Below, piece by piece: positions 1-15,200 of a stretch of 26,867 nt of DNA (positions are counted from its first letter, which is position 1; each line of letters begins with the position of its first letter). The DNA is from Tulasnella sp. 424. Its lineage: Eukaryota > Basidiomycota > Agaricomycetes > Cantharellales > Tulasnellaceae. The position numbers were made by a program, and so were the translations under genes. The notes below the pieces were generated by a model. That model had not been told where the DNA came from and did not search any database. It worked only from the letters and a program-made list of their open reading frames with translations. Location: NCBI GenBank assembly GCA_019633425.1, contig WSUB01000310.1, forward strand, positions 1-26,867, given 5' to 3'.

Positions 1-239
1 TGTATTTCATGTAGGAAAATTATCTAGTTGTGACTATGAGCAGAGTAGCTCTGGTGTGGAGACGTCCTGGAACGTTTTTAACGGTATCAAAAGGCCGATG
101 GCGAGGAAGGTGGTGACCAGGTCCATTGACGCGGTGATATGCGACGTAAAGGCTGTACAGTGAGCAAGATAGTCGGTTCGAATGCTGGAGATGGTCTTCG
201 GCGGTAGTGGTGGACGTGTAGTGGTGGTCGTGGTCGTGG
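1..239. other. left-edge sequence with no supported gene
   Basis: No gene can be supported here. On the minus strand a 30-codon reading frame begins at about 134 with MDLVTTFLAIGLL, which looks like a hydrophobic leader, and stops at 34. It could be a first exon of a gene running off the left edge, but no partner exon is visible. The stretch ends in a GTGG/TCGTGG simple repeat next to the first JmjC-gene fragment. Confidence 0.5.
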
Positions 240-247
240 TCGTCGTT
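204..247. repeat. GTGG/TCGTGG simple-sequence tract
   Basis: A low-complexity run of GTGG and TCGTGG units lies directly before the left JmjC-gene fragment. It produces runs of Val on the plus strand and of Arg/Pro or Thr on the minus strand, so reading frames through it are not evidence of genes. The second JmjC copy has only a GACGACGTGG remnant at the same place, so the tract probably expanded after the two copies separated. Confidence 0.6.
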
Positions 248-904
248 CTTCGTGGAAAGGGGATTTTCGACCACCAAAATCCAAACATCTCACGGTCTAC
301 TTCGTTGGACCCAAATGGTTCCCTCACTCGCCGTCGATCCACAATAGTTCTTCTCAATTATATAGCAAAGAGGGAACGCGCGACTTTCCGTGCACTGCCC
401 AATGTCCCAAGATTCGAGGCGAGAAATTGGGTACGCGCACTCACTTTAGAATTCCTTACAGTAACATTAATATTGGATTCCGTTTGACAGTTTGCCTGGA
501 CGACAGACTAGTATAAAATACCTAAAGATCCGGAGTAGGCCGGTCACGTTCGACTGATGGTGGAGCCCGTGGACCCAAATTCAAAACAGTTCTGGACCGG
601 GTTCAGCGCGCATCGATGGGGTTCAGAGTCTTCCTCGACGGTCATCAATCCAAAAAGAGCCCTACCATTATCCTACCACTCGGTATTCCGACGATGACGA
701 CGTGTCAGAGACCTTCTAGCCGCCCACGGACGCTCTAAAGGATGATTTCCCGTTGGTTCCGACCTTGATGGGAAACCTGGTCCTCCAACCAGTGAACTTA
801 TGGGTTCGAAAATCGAAGGAAGGTGCTGCTTCGGGCCTGGTGAGTAACTTGCTTCGGAGGACTCTTCGTATTTGGCTCGGTCTTTGACACTCCCAGCACC
901 ACCG

Positions 905-905
<1 letters not shown>
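240..905 (+). pseudogene. JmjC/cupin-type gene fragment, copy A
   Basis: This is a truncated relic of the gene that is more complete at 4390-5700. Two blocks align to that copy: 246-320 with 4390-4485, and about 650-905 with 4505-4755. Readable protein includes VYFVGP at about 297 and then DDFPLVPTLMGNL and SKEGAASGL (742-839), a pattern I know from fungal JmjC proteins just before the iron-binding HxD motif. An intron with a GTGAG donor at 841 is kept, and the copy ends just after its CACCAC (the first His of HHD), where broken ISWI sequence begins. An in-frame TAG at 718-720, next to Phe of the FPLP segment, rules out a functional product. About 330 bases (320-650) are absent from copy B and may hold more of the N-terminal half. 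Family assignment is good; the exact left limit is uncertain. Confidence 0.7.
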
Positions 906-4311
<3,406 letters not shown>

Positions 4312-4389
4312 TATGGCTTTTGAGCGATCCGTTGTAAAGAAATTGTGAAGGAGAAGTTCGAGTACGAAAGAAGATGAGATGACGACGTG

Positions 4390-5700
4390 GTCCTTTGTGG
4401 AAAGGGGATTCTCGGACGGGACTCGGAAGTGACCACAAAAGTCCAAACATCTCACGGTGTCTACTTTTCATTGCACCCAATGGTCTTCGGACCCCAAAGC
4501 AAAAAGGGGTCCTATCACTACCTCACCACTCAGTATTCGGATGACGACGATGTACCCGAAACGTTCCCGCTGCCCACAAACGCTCTCAAGGACGATTTCC
4601 CCTTGGTTCCGACCTTGATGGGAAACCTGGTCCTCCAACAAGTAAACGTATGGGTCGGGAAAATCGAAGGAAGGTTCTTCTTCGGGCCTGGTGAGGAGCT
4701 TCCTTCGGATGACTCCTCGTATCTGACTCGGACTTCGACTCTCCTAGCACCACGACTTTTACGACAACCTCTATCGCCTTCTTCAAGGTCGAAAGCGTTT
4801 CGTTCTCTACTTACCCAGCCAATCTCATCACCTACACCCACACGGGAAGATCAAAAAGGTCCATCCTAACGGTCTCGTTTCCTATGAACACCGTCCCGTT
4901 CGGTCGGATGGCCTCAGCAGCTACGATGCCGCAAAATACAAGATATTAGCGTTAAAGAAGCGGCTATCGGAATCGAAGTTAAGGCTCAAGACACGAGCTA
5001 TGGACGTTAAGTTGGTCAAGAAGGCATACGAGGAAGCTCGAAACGCGTTCAGGGAACTTCAAGGCGATTCGGCCAATGCGGACTTGGCCGGGAACGACGC
5101 GGATAACGCAGAAGTTATTCTTACCAGGTTGGAGGCTCAGGAGAAAAGGGAGATAATGAGGAGGAAGGATGGGGAGGTATTGATTACAACGACGAAGACG
5201 AGTCCAGCGATCCAGAAGAGGAAGATCCCTCCTCGTTCTCCGGCATCCCAACCTCCGCCCTCCATTCTCATCTGAATCTCCCAACCACCACCGCTCCTCC
5301 ATCCACCACCAACCCTCCCACCTTCTCCTTCCTTTGCTCGCTCAAATCCACCGGCCCGCCATTCATCGTGAACCTCAAGGCAGATGCCTCCCTGCCTCGT
5401 GGTGGCACGAAGTCACCTCGTCCAGCTCATCGCCATCCGACATTCACATGGCATTCAACTACTGGTTCCCCCACCAATCGCCCTCGATAAGTTTGTGCTA
5501 CCGTACAAGGACGTTCTGGGCTGGAAGTACCTCCGGGACGAACAGCGAGCGGTCTATGGCGTGAAGAAAGGCTTGAAGAGGAAGACCGAGGAGAAGAATG
5601 CTCCGGCGACGTCAACCAGACCCATTAATAAGGAAAAGAGATTAAACCTGCAGGGTCTATTATTAAATGTCGATTTCGTATGTCCGCTCGGCGTTTAGCA
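4390..5700 (+). pseudogene. JmjC-type (cupin-like, JMJD7-related) oxygenase gene, copy B, broken
   Basis: JmjC proteins are Fe(II)/2-oxoglutarate oxygenases. The first block (4450-4690) reads HGVYF, KKGSYHYLTTQY, DDFPLVPTLMGNLVLQQVNV and SKEGSSSGL. After an intron at 4691-4747 comes HHDFYDNLYRLLQGRKRFVL, carrying the His-x-Asp iron ligands, then HPHGKIKKVHPNGLVSY. A charged, probably coiled insertion (4940-5160) and a Ser/Pro-rich acidic linker follow. LPASWWHEVTSSSSS at 5390-5437 would supply the third ligand (His), and AFNYWF and a basic tail close the gene. Lesions: one extra base at about 4650-4661 before SKEG, a deletion at about 5370 that removes the residues before LPASWW and shifts the frame, and a missing base at about 5470 after FNYWF. 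Most of the N-terminal domain expected before YHYLTTQY is missing. It faces away from the ISWI relic, 80-140 bases from its start. Confidence 0.78.
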
Positions 5701-5873
5701 ACGGAATGCATTTGAGAGAGAGAGCCGAGAACATGGAACCTTAGTCTAACTCACTAACACGATCAGCGCAACCAGAAAGAACAGGAAAGCAGTATGAAAT
5801 GACATTAGATGAATCCTAACACAAATCGTCATAGCCATTTAAAGGTAGCCAATGAAGGTCATCCGTCCTTTTC
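5701..5873. other. spacer, 3' flank of kinase-TPR gene 1
   Basis: No gene is seen. The last 70 bases resemble the 3' flank of kinase-TPR gene 2 (about 12130-12200): both carry GCAGYATGAAATGA followed by GAATCYTAACA. The resemblance marks the right-hand limit of the duplicated module. Confidence 0.55.
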
Positions 5874-8800
5874 TCACTTGGACAATTGACGGACTTCATC
5901 AGCTTCGTACCGAGCGTAAGCTGCATTCTGAGTATGTCCCATACGTTCAAAGACTTTGGCAACTTCTTTATAGCGGCGAATTGCTTCATCGTAGTCACCC
6001 TGATCGCGAAGCGCGTGAGCAAGGCGAAACAGAGTGGTAGCTCTCTTGGGTAGGTCGTTGATGTCGGTATAGATTTCCAGGGCGATTGAATAAAGTGTGA
6101 TGGCCTCACTATACTCTTCTCGGGCACGATGCACGTCAGCGAGAGCGGAAAAAGCGTCAGCTCTTCCTTTCCAGTCGCCGATGTCGGTGCGGATTTGTAA
6201 GACCTCGGAGTAGAATGTGAGCGCCTCGCTGTACGCCTTTCGAAGCTGGTGTACTTCAGCGAGACCCCAAAGAGCATCAGCTGTCCCTTTCTTGTCGCCG
6301 ATGTCGATGTGGATTTGTGAGGCCTCGGAGTAAAGTGTTACGGCCTGCTGGTACTCGCTTTGAACCCGATGCACGTCAGCGAGATGCAAAAGAGCGTCGG
6401 CTCTCCCTTTCCTGTCGCCAATGTCGGTGCGGATTTCTAGAACCTCGGAGTAGAGTGTGGCGGCCTGCTTGTACTCGCTTTGAACCCGATGCACCTCAGC
6501 GAGATGCAAAAGAGCGTCGGCTCTCCCTTTCCTATCTCCGACGTCGGTGTGGATTTGTAGTGCCACGGAGTAGAGTGCGGCGGCCTGGCGGTACTCGTTT
6601 TGAACCCGATGCATCTCAGCCAGACACGAAAGAGTGTCAGCTCTCTCTTTCCTGTCGCCGACGTTGGTGTGGATTTGCAAGGCCTCGGAATAAAGTGTGA
6701 CGGCCTGGCTGTACTCGCTTTGAACCCGATGCGCTTCAGCGAGACTCCAAAGAGCGTCAGCTCTCTCCTTTACGTCGCCGACCTCGGTGTGGATTTGTGG
6801 GGCGTCGAAGTAGAATGCGGGGGCTTGGCTGAAAGCACCTCGACCGTGATACACCTCAGTGAGACCCCAAAGAGCGTTAGCTCTCCCTTTCCTGTCGCCG
6901 ATGTCGGTGCGGATTTGCAGAACTTTGGAGTAGAATGTGATGGCCTGACTGTACTCGTTTCGAAAGCGATGCACCTCAGCGAGACACCAAAGCGCGTCAG
7001 CTCTCCCTTTCATGTTGCCAATGTCGGTGTGGATTTGTGAGGCCTCGGAGTAAAGTGTGACGGCCTGCTTGTACTCTCTTTGAACCCGATGCACCTCAGC
7101 GAGATGCAAAAGAGCGTCGGCTTTCCCTTTCCTGTCACCGATGTCGGTGCGGATTTGTAAAATCTCGGAGTGAAGTGTGACGGCCTGGCTGTACTCGCTT
7201 TGAACCCGGTGCACCTCAGCAAGACCCCAAAGAGCGTCGGCTCTCCCTTTCCTGTCGCCAATGTCGGTGCGGATTTGTAAAACCTCGGCGTAGAGTGCAA
7301 CGGCCTGGCTGTACTCGTTTTGAACCCGATGCACCTCAGCGCGACCCCAAAGAGCGTCAGCTCTCCCTTTCCTGTCGCCGATGTCGGTACGGATTTGCAA
7401 AGTCTCGGAGTAAAGTGTGACGGCCTGGCTGTACTCGCTTCGAACTCGATGCACTTCCGCGAGACCCCAAAGAGCGTCAGCTCTCCCTTTCCTGTCGCCG
7501 ATGTCGGTGTGGATTTCTAAGGCCTCGGAGTGAAGCTTGGTGGCCTGGCTGTATTCGCCTCGAGCTCGATGCACCTCAGCGAGACTCCAAAGAGCGTCAG
7601 CTCTCCCTTTCTTGTCGCCGACATCGGTGTGGATTTGAAGAACCTCGGAGTAGAATGTAACGGCCTGGTCGTAGTCGTTTTGAAGCCGATGTACCTCGGC
7701 TAGACCCCAAAGAGCGCCGGCTCTCCCTTGACTGTCGCCGATGTCGATTCGGATTTGTTGGGCCGTGGAATAGCATTTAACAGCCTTGCGGTACTCGTTT
7801 CGAAGCCTGTGCACTTGTGCCAGCTCCATCAGTGCATCCGCCCTCCCTTTACTGTCCCCGAGATGTCGGTAGCTAGCTAGAGCACTGGCGAAGAGGTTCA
7901 ACGCGTTCCGGGTGTCACTCTGCCGCCGGTACATATCTCCCAGTTTCATCAGAAGCGCTGGTGAGCGAGCTCTCGAAGCTGCTGTCTCTGCGGTTCGTAT
8001 CGGGTTCGGTCTAATCATGGGCTATATCACACTTGGTCAATCCAAGTTGCGTGCATCTGACCTGAGATCAGCATTACTCACCATCCAATCGATCGACTTT
8101 CGGCAATCTTCGGCGGTCGGTCGTTTTTGGGGTTCGATGCTCCAGCACGCGAGCATGAGGGTACAGAGTGCCTGAATCAATGACATCCGAGCGTTGTCGG
8201 TGATGGAAGGGAGGTCTCCCGTAATGACCCGAAAGATGACGGTGATTTCATTGACGCCTTGAAAGGGGATCGAGTTCGTCATTACCTATTCGGGGCAGAT
8301 TTTGAGCCTTGGCTAAGGACGATAATGGCATGAAATTTACCTCATACGCTACCCATCCCAACGCCCAGATATCGCTGCCAAGGGTAGCCTCCTCCGCGAT
8401 CAACAGCTCTGGCGCAGCCCACCGGGTAGTGTAACAATCCCTCGTCAGCGTTATGCCTATGGTTTTCGTGCAACCACGGAACGTTGCTTCAAGCGAAAGG
8501 GCTCTTTGCGGTTTATTTTCAGTCTGCCTCGTCTCCTTCTCCTTCTGCAGATCCTTGGTTGTGAGACGATGGGCGGATCCAAAGTCGGTAATCACCGCGC
8601 GGCATTCCGAGTTGACCAATATATTGATCTGAAAAGTTAAAACGAAGTTTGCCAGCGGTTCAATATCGTGCCGTCGGAACGTACGGATTTCAGGTCGCCG
8701 TGGCGTATGGGAGGTTGTTGGCTATGGAGGTATTCGACTCCTCTAGCTAAATCATTAATCTGGAATACATAGTATCAGAGGTGGTCGACAAAAAGTAGCT

Positions 8801-9553
8801 CGATCGTACCAGCGAAATTCGCTCTGGGATTTCCCAGTCTGCCGAGGCGATGAACCTCTGCAAGGTACCGTTGTCCTCCCAGGGAAAGACCAGCCACACT
8901 ACATTCTTGGATAGGTCTTCGACGAATCCTTCGAGTTTAATGACGTTCTCGTGAGATAGTCCGACCAAGAATTCCGCTTCCCTGAGTGTCAACTGAGGCG
9001 AAAGACCTTAATGGTGAAACCCCGACGTGCTTGGCTGGAATTCGCTCACCCCTAATACCCGCGATGGGTCCCCTAATATATTCATCTTCTTGACTGCTAA
9101 GGCCTGTACGGTTGAAATGGATGAGTCACTCATCGTCAAGGCCAATGTCCAGAAAGCTTATTACTACTGACCTTCTCCCGCCGAGACATTTCTTCGGCAG
9201 GTAAGTCGAGACCTTCGTTTTTGGCAGGACTGGATTCTCCCGTTCTGACTCGACTACTTGAGGGAAACACCAAAGAGGCTCGTGAAACCGTTGCATTTCC
9301 CCCACGGAACTCGGGGGCGTCTTTGGGGCATTCGATTGAGGACGGATCAATTCGCCATTTCGCAAGCTTCTCGAGCTTATCCCTCTACGACATATCTGTT
9401 TGAGTTGGCTGTCGAAATTGATTTTGGGACTCGGGAAGGACGTACCAGCGTAGCGCTCAGCTGGAATCTACTGGAGGAAGCGTCGTGGCTCGAATCGGAC
9501 GGTGAGCCGGGCAAAGCGGAAGGGCCGACATCGTGGTTTTCGTCTTTCTGCAT
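5874..9553 (-). CDS. TKL-like protein kinase fused to long TPR solenoid (paralogue 1)
   Basis: Eight exons join in frame: 9553-9446, 9384-9172, 9103-9050, 8992-8810, 8759-8685, 8628-8341, 8285-8082 and 8021-5874, giving 1090 residues. The kinase domain shows a Gly-rich FRGGNATVSRA loop, a 35-residue insertion before the beta-3 Lys (ALAVKKM, K112), LREAEF for helix C, HGDLKS-INILVN (Asp208 and its Asn partner), DFG, and RWAAPE. The loop is HGD, not HRD, so this is a non-RD kinase that keeps its catalytic residues. A long insertion separates DFG and APE; its exon is two codons longer than in the paralogues. The last exon carries 16 full 40-residue TPRs (consensus around GRADALWGLAEVHR) plus imperfect caps. 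Start ATG at 9553 begins MQKDENHDV, conserved in the paralogues. No signal peptide or membrane span is seen, so it is probably cytosolic. It faces hydrolase pseudogene 10610-11832. Similar kinase-TPR fusions are known from Agaricomycete genomes; ligand and substrate are unknown. Confidence 0.9.
5940..7859 (-). repeat. 16 tandem 120-base units encoding 40-residue TPRs
   Basis: Units of exactly 120 bases run without a gap, each encoding one TPR. Middle units (for example 4-6 and 12-13, counted from the N-terminus) are nearly identical. The first two and last two are divergent and match the same positions in the paralogues. Unit 9 is a distinctive variant (TEVYHGRGAFSQA) that recurs as unit 8 of paralogue 3. 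Homogenised middles with conserved ends suggest unequal exchange or gene conversion inside the array. Confidence 0.93.
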
Positions 9554-10609
9554 TGTGCGTATTTAGCGAAAAGAGTCTGGACGATTATAATGGTCGCCGG
9601 TCTCGGATGGGATTTATAGAGAGGGGGAACCGGATGAGAAGTTTGTGGGGGACCGGCGGTGGATCGTGGCGGGCGGAATAAAAAGGACGCATGGGCGCTT
9701 ATTCACCACACGGAACCGCATCGCAACGTACCCTTCCCCGCCAAGCAGATAACGGCAATGCGGCTGTGGCCCTGTAGCTGTGCCTTTTTAGCTTCTGTAG
9801 AATGTTCTTGCAAATCCGCACGATGAAGTTGAGGTTCTCTCGCAACAGATAAATTCCTCGGACGATCGGGCGCCATCAGCCAACTTAAATCCCGGTGCCT
9901 TACCCCAAAAATGCTGAGAGGCAATTTGGGCGACGTCGCAATGCCTTTACAGTAGCAGACCGTGGTCTCGACTCCTCTATCCTGCCTCTGCTTGTCAAGT
10001 CCCCCTCGTGGGCTCAGTGGTGATCACTGACACGTCCTTTCGGAAACGTTTCTCTCCCGCTACTCCAGCCCGCGAATTAAAGTTGTAATGGTGAACACAG
10101 CAAAACTTCTACAAGGAATGTGAGACATTCAACTCTCCACTCTGTGATCCTTGGTTGCGAAGCCGTGGCGGCCTTGAGGCCGTTCCCCACTATCCTCAAC
10201 GAGCGTCCATCCGAGGAGAGGCATTGGTGAACAGCCGTCCTTGCCGAAAATTTTAATAAACGATTTTCTTCCGTTACCTGGGGCATGAGATCAAGCACTC
10301 ACTGCTGAAATCTCTCCTTAGAATCGTGATAAGCGGAGCAGCGGGTTGAACTCGACTGCCTTCACGAGAGAACGTCCCAGAACTCCAGCGTAAATAAAGC
10401 CACACGAGAACTACAAAACTTGCGGGACTGAGAGATACGGTCGAGCACAGGTCCGTGAGTGGTCGCAAGTCGTGGTGTTGGAAGCGGTGAGGTTGTCATT
10501 CGCAGACGTGACAACGTTCCCACCGTCACGGCGTGACCGCCTCCGCCATCATTCGTTCGGCCTTGGACAATCCAACACCGTCTCACTCTTCGATTCAAAA
10601 GGACTTGAA
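9554..10609. other. divergent intergenic region of module 1
   Basis: This 1.06-kb spacer separates the kinase-TPR 1 start (minus) from the hydrolase pseudogene (plus). It holds no supported gene. It aligns in patches with 20105-20390 and 21860-22700: the TAGCTTCTGTAGAATG segment at about 9790, GCCGTGGCGGCCTTGAGG at about 10160, and GTGATAAGCGG at about 10326. The spacer was therefore part of the duplicated module and probably contains both promoters. Confidence 0.6.
9673..9690 (-). promoter_or_regulatory. possible TATA-like promoter element of kinase-TPR gene 1
   Basis: The minus strand reads CCTTTTTATTCCGCC about 125 bases before the ATG. The same element, with the same flanking bases, sits at the equivalent place before paralogue 3 (about 20213-20230). 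It is absent from paralogue 2. Conservation between duplicates may reflect common descent rather than function. Confidence 0.35.
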
Positions 10610-11832
10610 ATGTTTGGTCTATCGAATTTTCTGGGCTTGGTCAGTCAGGTAATGCTACTTTGGCCCGGGTACGTAGTCTACATGCTTTGGGATTTAGAAA
10701 GGCAATTGTTTGACCACGGCTTCACTTCAGGTGGAAATACCCGGACGAGTCGACGGTCATTCGTTCTTCCAAACCCTGACTCTCCTTACCCCCTACTCCA
10801 AGGTTACCTTGGTCTAGGGGAGGAAATATGCAGAGATCAACAACATTCAGGTTCGTATGCACGTTGCTCATTATTCGCACTCCATCCAATTGACAATACA
10901 TCCCCTCGTCAGCTCTGGTACAACATTTTCGGGCCTTCACACCCACACCATTCGCCCATATTCTTCCTTCATGGTGGCCTGGGAACTCGGACGACTTCAG
11001 TCATCAAGTTCAGTTCTTCGGGAGAAAGGGCTTCAAGGTCGTCACCGTAGATGCGAGGGGCCATGGGAGAAGCACGACGGACTTGGATATTCCTTTGGGT
11101 TATGACCTTATGTCTGAGGACTGTAAGTCTACGATATGCCTTTCCAACCCCGGAGCTTACTATAGATGCTTTCGCAGTTGTCGCTCTGCTGGACCACCTG
11201 AAGCATCTTCCGTCGGTTGGTGAGTCTGATGGAGCCATCAGCGGTGCGCACCTTTCCCTCCCCCAACTTGACTTTTGATCTCAAAACTCCGTAATGCCAA
11301 TTAGCACTCAATATCGCCGCCAAACACCCATCCCGAGTCGACAAAGTCTTCGCCTTCTCCCCCAACTACAACACCAGCGGCGTCATGGACACCACCCTCT
11401 TTCCGGTCTTCATGACCTACATCATTCGCACCATCTCGGAGTACGGCCGTCTCTCCCCTCACGCGGATCTGTACGACGATTTCTTGAACCAGATCATGCA
11501 AATGTGGAAGGGACAACCAAACTGGTCCGAACCGTTTTTCTCGACAATCAACTCCACGAACGTGTGGGTCGTCGATCGTGATCATGAGGAGGCGGTGTTT
11601 AGGAGCCAGCAGGACGACATGGCGAGATGGTTACCCAACGCTGGGCAGCTGCTTCTCCCACAGGTGCGGTGACAAACGGTACTATATGCGAAGAGACCAG
11701 CTGACTGACGTTCATTCGCAGGTCTCGCGTTTCGCATTCATCCAAGACCCCGACATGTTCAACGCGATGCTGTCTCCATTCAATCGTACGCGTTGGGCAG
11801 AGAATACATTATTATTGTGGTTTACGGGATAA
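10610..11832 (+). pseudogene. alpha/beta-hydrolase pseudogene (paralogue of 22705-23920)
   Basis: It follows the exon plan of the intact hydrolase at 22705 but is heavily damaged. It starts ATG at 10610 (MFGLSNFLGL, the leader) and then carries TGA at 10777-10779 where the intact gene has a Trp codon. One base is missing at about 10826 and another at about 10982. About 10 bases are missing at about 11207, and four extra bases at about 11221-11224 split the nucleophile motif GWSDGA. From 11325 to 11664 the frame is again readable (NYNTSGVMD, NSTNVWVVD, QQDDMARWLP). The catalytic His codon is CGT (Arg) at 11728-11730. About 70 bases carrying the last codons and the normal stop are lost after 11770, so translation would run to 11832. 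A functional product is not plausible. Confidence 0.88.
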
Positions 11833-12201
11833 TGACGTGGAGAAAATTAATAAGGACACAATAGTGCGCGGGGGGCCAGACAACGCAAAGTATAAAAGCA
11901 ACGACTAAACGGACTGAAAGCAAATATCAAAGCTGCAAAATTGATGTGGAACTGTCAGGTGCAGCGGTAGACAAATGCCACCCTTGTTTTAAAGTCGTGT
12001 TGGTCTCGGTTTACCATGAAGTGACGAGCCTCGTCTCGTCTGACGATTCGCTTGCCGGGGACGCCTCCTGGGAGGAGATAGAACATGATTCGAGCTCAAT
12101 GGCATGACCAGCGCATCCACAGGGAGGGAGCAGCATGAAATGAAATTAAGCGAATCTTAACATGCATTTGTCAGAGCCAGACCTAACGTAGCTAATAAAG
12201 C
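11833..12201. other. convergent spacer between hydrolase pseudogene and kinase-TPR 2
   Basis: No gene is seen. About 11790-11940 aligns with the 3' flank of the intact hydrolase (23960-24120), sharing GCGTTGGGCAG, GGAGAAAATT, AATAAGGA and GCCAGAC. From about 12130 it resembles the 3' flank of kinase-TPR gene 1. The two 3' flanks meet in this spacer, so a module boundary falls here. Confidence 0.6.
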
Positions 12202-15200
12202 TCATCTCTTTTTCTCGCTTGAACCCGAGGACAATGTGTGTAATCGTCTTGATCGACGGACTTCAGCAGCTTGGTTCGAAGCGTAAGCTGCATCCCGAGT
12301 GCGTCCGGTACGTTCAAAGACCATGGCGGCCTCTGTATAACGACGAATCGCATTATCGTAGTCACCTTGATCGTGATGCACGCCAGCAAGACCCAACAGG
12401 GTGAAAGCCCTCCAAGATCTGTCGCCGATGTCGGTATAGATCTCCAGGACCTCCGAATAGAGTGTGGTGGCCTGGCTGAATTCGTTTCGAACCCGATGCA
12501 CCTCGGCGAGACCCCAAAGAGCAGAGGCTCTCCCTCCCCTGTCGCCGAGGTCGGTGCGGATTTGGAGGACCTCTGAATAGAACGTAATGGCCTGGCTGTG
12601 CTCGTCTCGAGCGCGATGCACCTCAGCAAGGCCCCAAAGAGCGGAGGCTCGCCATTGCCTGTCGCCGAGCTCGGTGTGGATTTCTAAGGCCAGGGAGTAA
12701 AATGTACCGGCCTGGCTGTATTCCTTTTGAACCCGATGTACCTCGGCGAGACCCCAAAGAGCCTCGGCGAGCCCTCGCCTGTTACCGATATCCGTGCGGA
12801 TTTGTAGAACTTCGGAGTAGAGTATGAGCGCATGGCTGCACTCGTTTCGAATCCGATGCACCTCCGCGAGACCCAAAAGAGCGTCAGCTCTCCCTCGCCT
12901 GTCGCCGATGTCGGTTAAGAGTTGTAGGGCTTCGGAATAGAGTGGGACGACCTTGCTATACTCGTTTCGAACCCGATAGACCTCAGCGAGACCCCAAAGA
13001 GCTCCACCTCTCCCTCGCTTGTCTCCAATGTCTTTTAGGATTTCCAGGGCCTCGAAGTAGAGTGTTATGGCCTCGCTGGACTCATCTCGAGCCCGATGCA
13101 CCTCAGCGAGACCACAAAGTGCCTCAGCTCTCCCTCGCCTGTCGCCAAAGTCGGTGCGGATTTCTAGGGCCTCTGAGTACAGTGTAATGGCCTCGCTGTA
13201 CTCGTTCCGAAAGCGATGTACCTCAGCGAGACCCCAAAGAGAAGTGGCTCTTCCTTCACTGTCGCCAATGTCCGTGCGGATTTGAAGGGCCTCAGAGTAG
13301 AGTGCAACGGCCTGGCTGTACTCGCCCCGAACACAATGCACCTCACCAAGACCTAAAAGGGCGGAGGCTCTCCCTTGTTTGTCACCGATTTTGGTGAAAA
13401 TTTGAAGGGCCTCGGAGTAGAGTGTGACGGCTTGGCTGTACTCATCTCGAGCCCGATGCACCGCAGAGAGGCCCCAAAGAACGGAGGCTCTCCCTTGCCT
13501 GTCACCGATATCCGTGCGAATTTCCAGCGCCTCGGAGTAGAGTGTGACGGCCTCGCTGTACTCGTTTTGAATACGATGGATCTCCGCAAGTCCCCAAAGA
13601 GCGTCAGCTCTCCCTTGCCTGTCGGCGATGTCGGTGCGAATTCGTAGGGCGTCGGAATAAAATGTAACGGCTAGGGTGTACTCTTTTCGAAGCCGATGTA
13701 CCTCGGCGAGACCCCAAAGAGCAGTGGCTCTCCCTTTACTATCGCTGATGTCGGAGAGGATTTGTAGAGCCGTGGAGTAGAATACAATGGCCTTGCTGGA
13801 CTTGTTTTGAAGCCTGTGCACGTGTGCTAGCTCCATCACCGCAGCCGCCCTCCCTATCGTGTTGCCGATATGCCGGTAACTCGCCAGAGCGCTGGTGAAG
13901 AATTTCGACGCGTTTGGGTAGTCACCCTGCCGCCTGTACATATCTCCCAGTTTCATCAGAAGCGCTGGCGAGCGAGCTCTCGAAGCCGCTGTTTCTGCGG
14001 TCCGAATGGGGTTTGGCCTAATCATAGGCTATATCACACTTGGTCAGTCCGAGTTGCATGTAATTGTCTCCAAATCAGAACTATTCACCATCCAGTTAAT
14101 TAATTTTTGACAATCTTCAGCAGTCGGTCGGTTTCGGGGTTCAATGCTCCAGCACGCAAGCATGAGGGAACAGAGTGCCTGAATCAAAGCCATCCGAGCG
14201 TTGTCGGTGATGGAAGGGAGGTCTCCCCGAATGACCCGAATTACGACGGTAGTGTCCTTGAGATCTTGAAACGGGATCGAGTTCGTCATTACCTATTTCA
14301 AGGGCAGACTTTTCAGCCTTTGGTTGAGAACGATATACGACATGATAATGACCTCATACGCTACCCATCCCAACGCCCAGATATCGCTCTCAAGGGTAGC
14401 TTCCTCCTCCCTCAATAGCTCTGGAGCAGCCCACCGAAGAGTGTAATGATCCCCCGTCAGCGTTACGCCGATGGTTTTGGTGGAAGCACGGAGCGTTACT
14501 TCAAGTGAGAGAGTTGCTTGCGGTTTCTTTTCAGTTTGCTTCGTCTCCTTTTCCGGATCCTTGGCGGTAAGACGACGGGCGGATCCAAAGTCGGTAATTA
14601 CCGCGTAGCATTTCGAGTTGACCAATATGTTTATCTGAGAAGAATAGAACGAGGTTTGCCAGTTGGCTCGTTACGACGCCGGTCGGAACGTACCGATTTC
14701 AGGTCCCCATGGCGTATGGGTGGTCGTTGGCTATGGAGGTATTCGACTCCTCTAGCGACGTCATTAATCTTGGATACATAGTTTCAGCTTAAGAAGTGGT
14801 CGACGAAAAGTAGTTTCGATCGTACCAACGAAATTCGTTCTGGGATTTCCCAATCCGCCGAGGCGATAAAATCCTTCAATGTACCGTTGTCCTCCCAAGG
14901 AAAGACCAGCCACACTACATCCTTGGACAATTCTTCGACGAATCCTTCGAGTTTAATGACGTTTTCGTGAGAAAGTCCAACCAAGAATTCCGCTTCCCTG
15001 AGCGTCAGCTGAACCGCAGGACCTTTAATGCTGAAACCCTCAGGTAACTGGCTGACGTTCGCTCACCCCTAGTACCCGTGATGGGTCGCCTGACATTTCC
15101 ATCTTCTTGACTGCTACATTCTGTAAAGCTGGAATTGATGAGCCGCTCATAGTCACGGTCAATGGCCAGAAAAGCTTATTGATATTGACCTTCAGCTGCC

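Noticed and set aside
172..190. GGTTCGAATGC resembling a tRNA B box (a second one on the minus strand at about 1366-1384)
   Set aside because: No A box, acceptor stem or anticodon arm fits around either site; the second lies in the ISWI relic.
4387..4869. 160-codon plus-strand frame as an intact gene
   Set aside because: Its first two thirds match a JmjC protein, but a one-base shift before SKEG makes the rest (KIEGRFFFGPG onward) run in the wrong frame through an intron and the HHD exon.
8018..8285. Calling kinase and TPR parts as separate genes
   Set aside because: In all three paralogues the kinase exon ends NWM or DWM at a GT donor, and a TAG acceptor directly before Pro-Met-Ile-Arg-Pro restores the frame. 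Three independent copies keep this join, so one fused gene is the simpler reading.
11891..11898. TATAAAAG as a promoter on the plus strand
   Set aside because: It lies in the 3' flank of the hydrolase pseudogene, and the matching place after the intact hydrolase lacks it (GTGAAAAG). No plus-strand gene follows.
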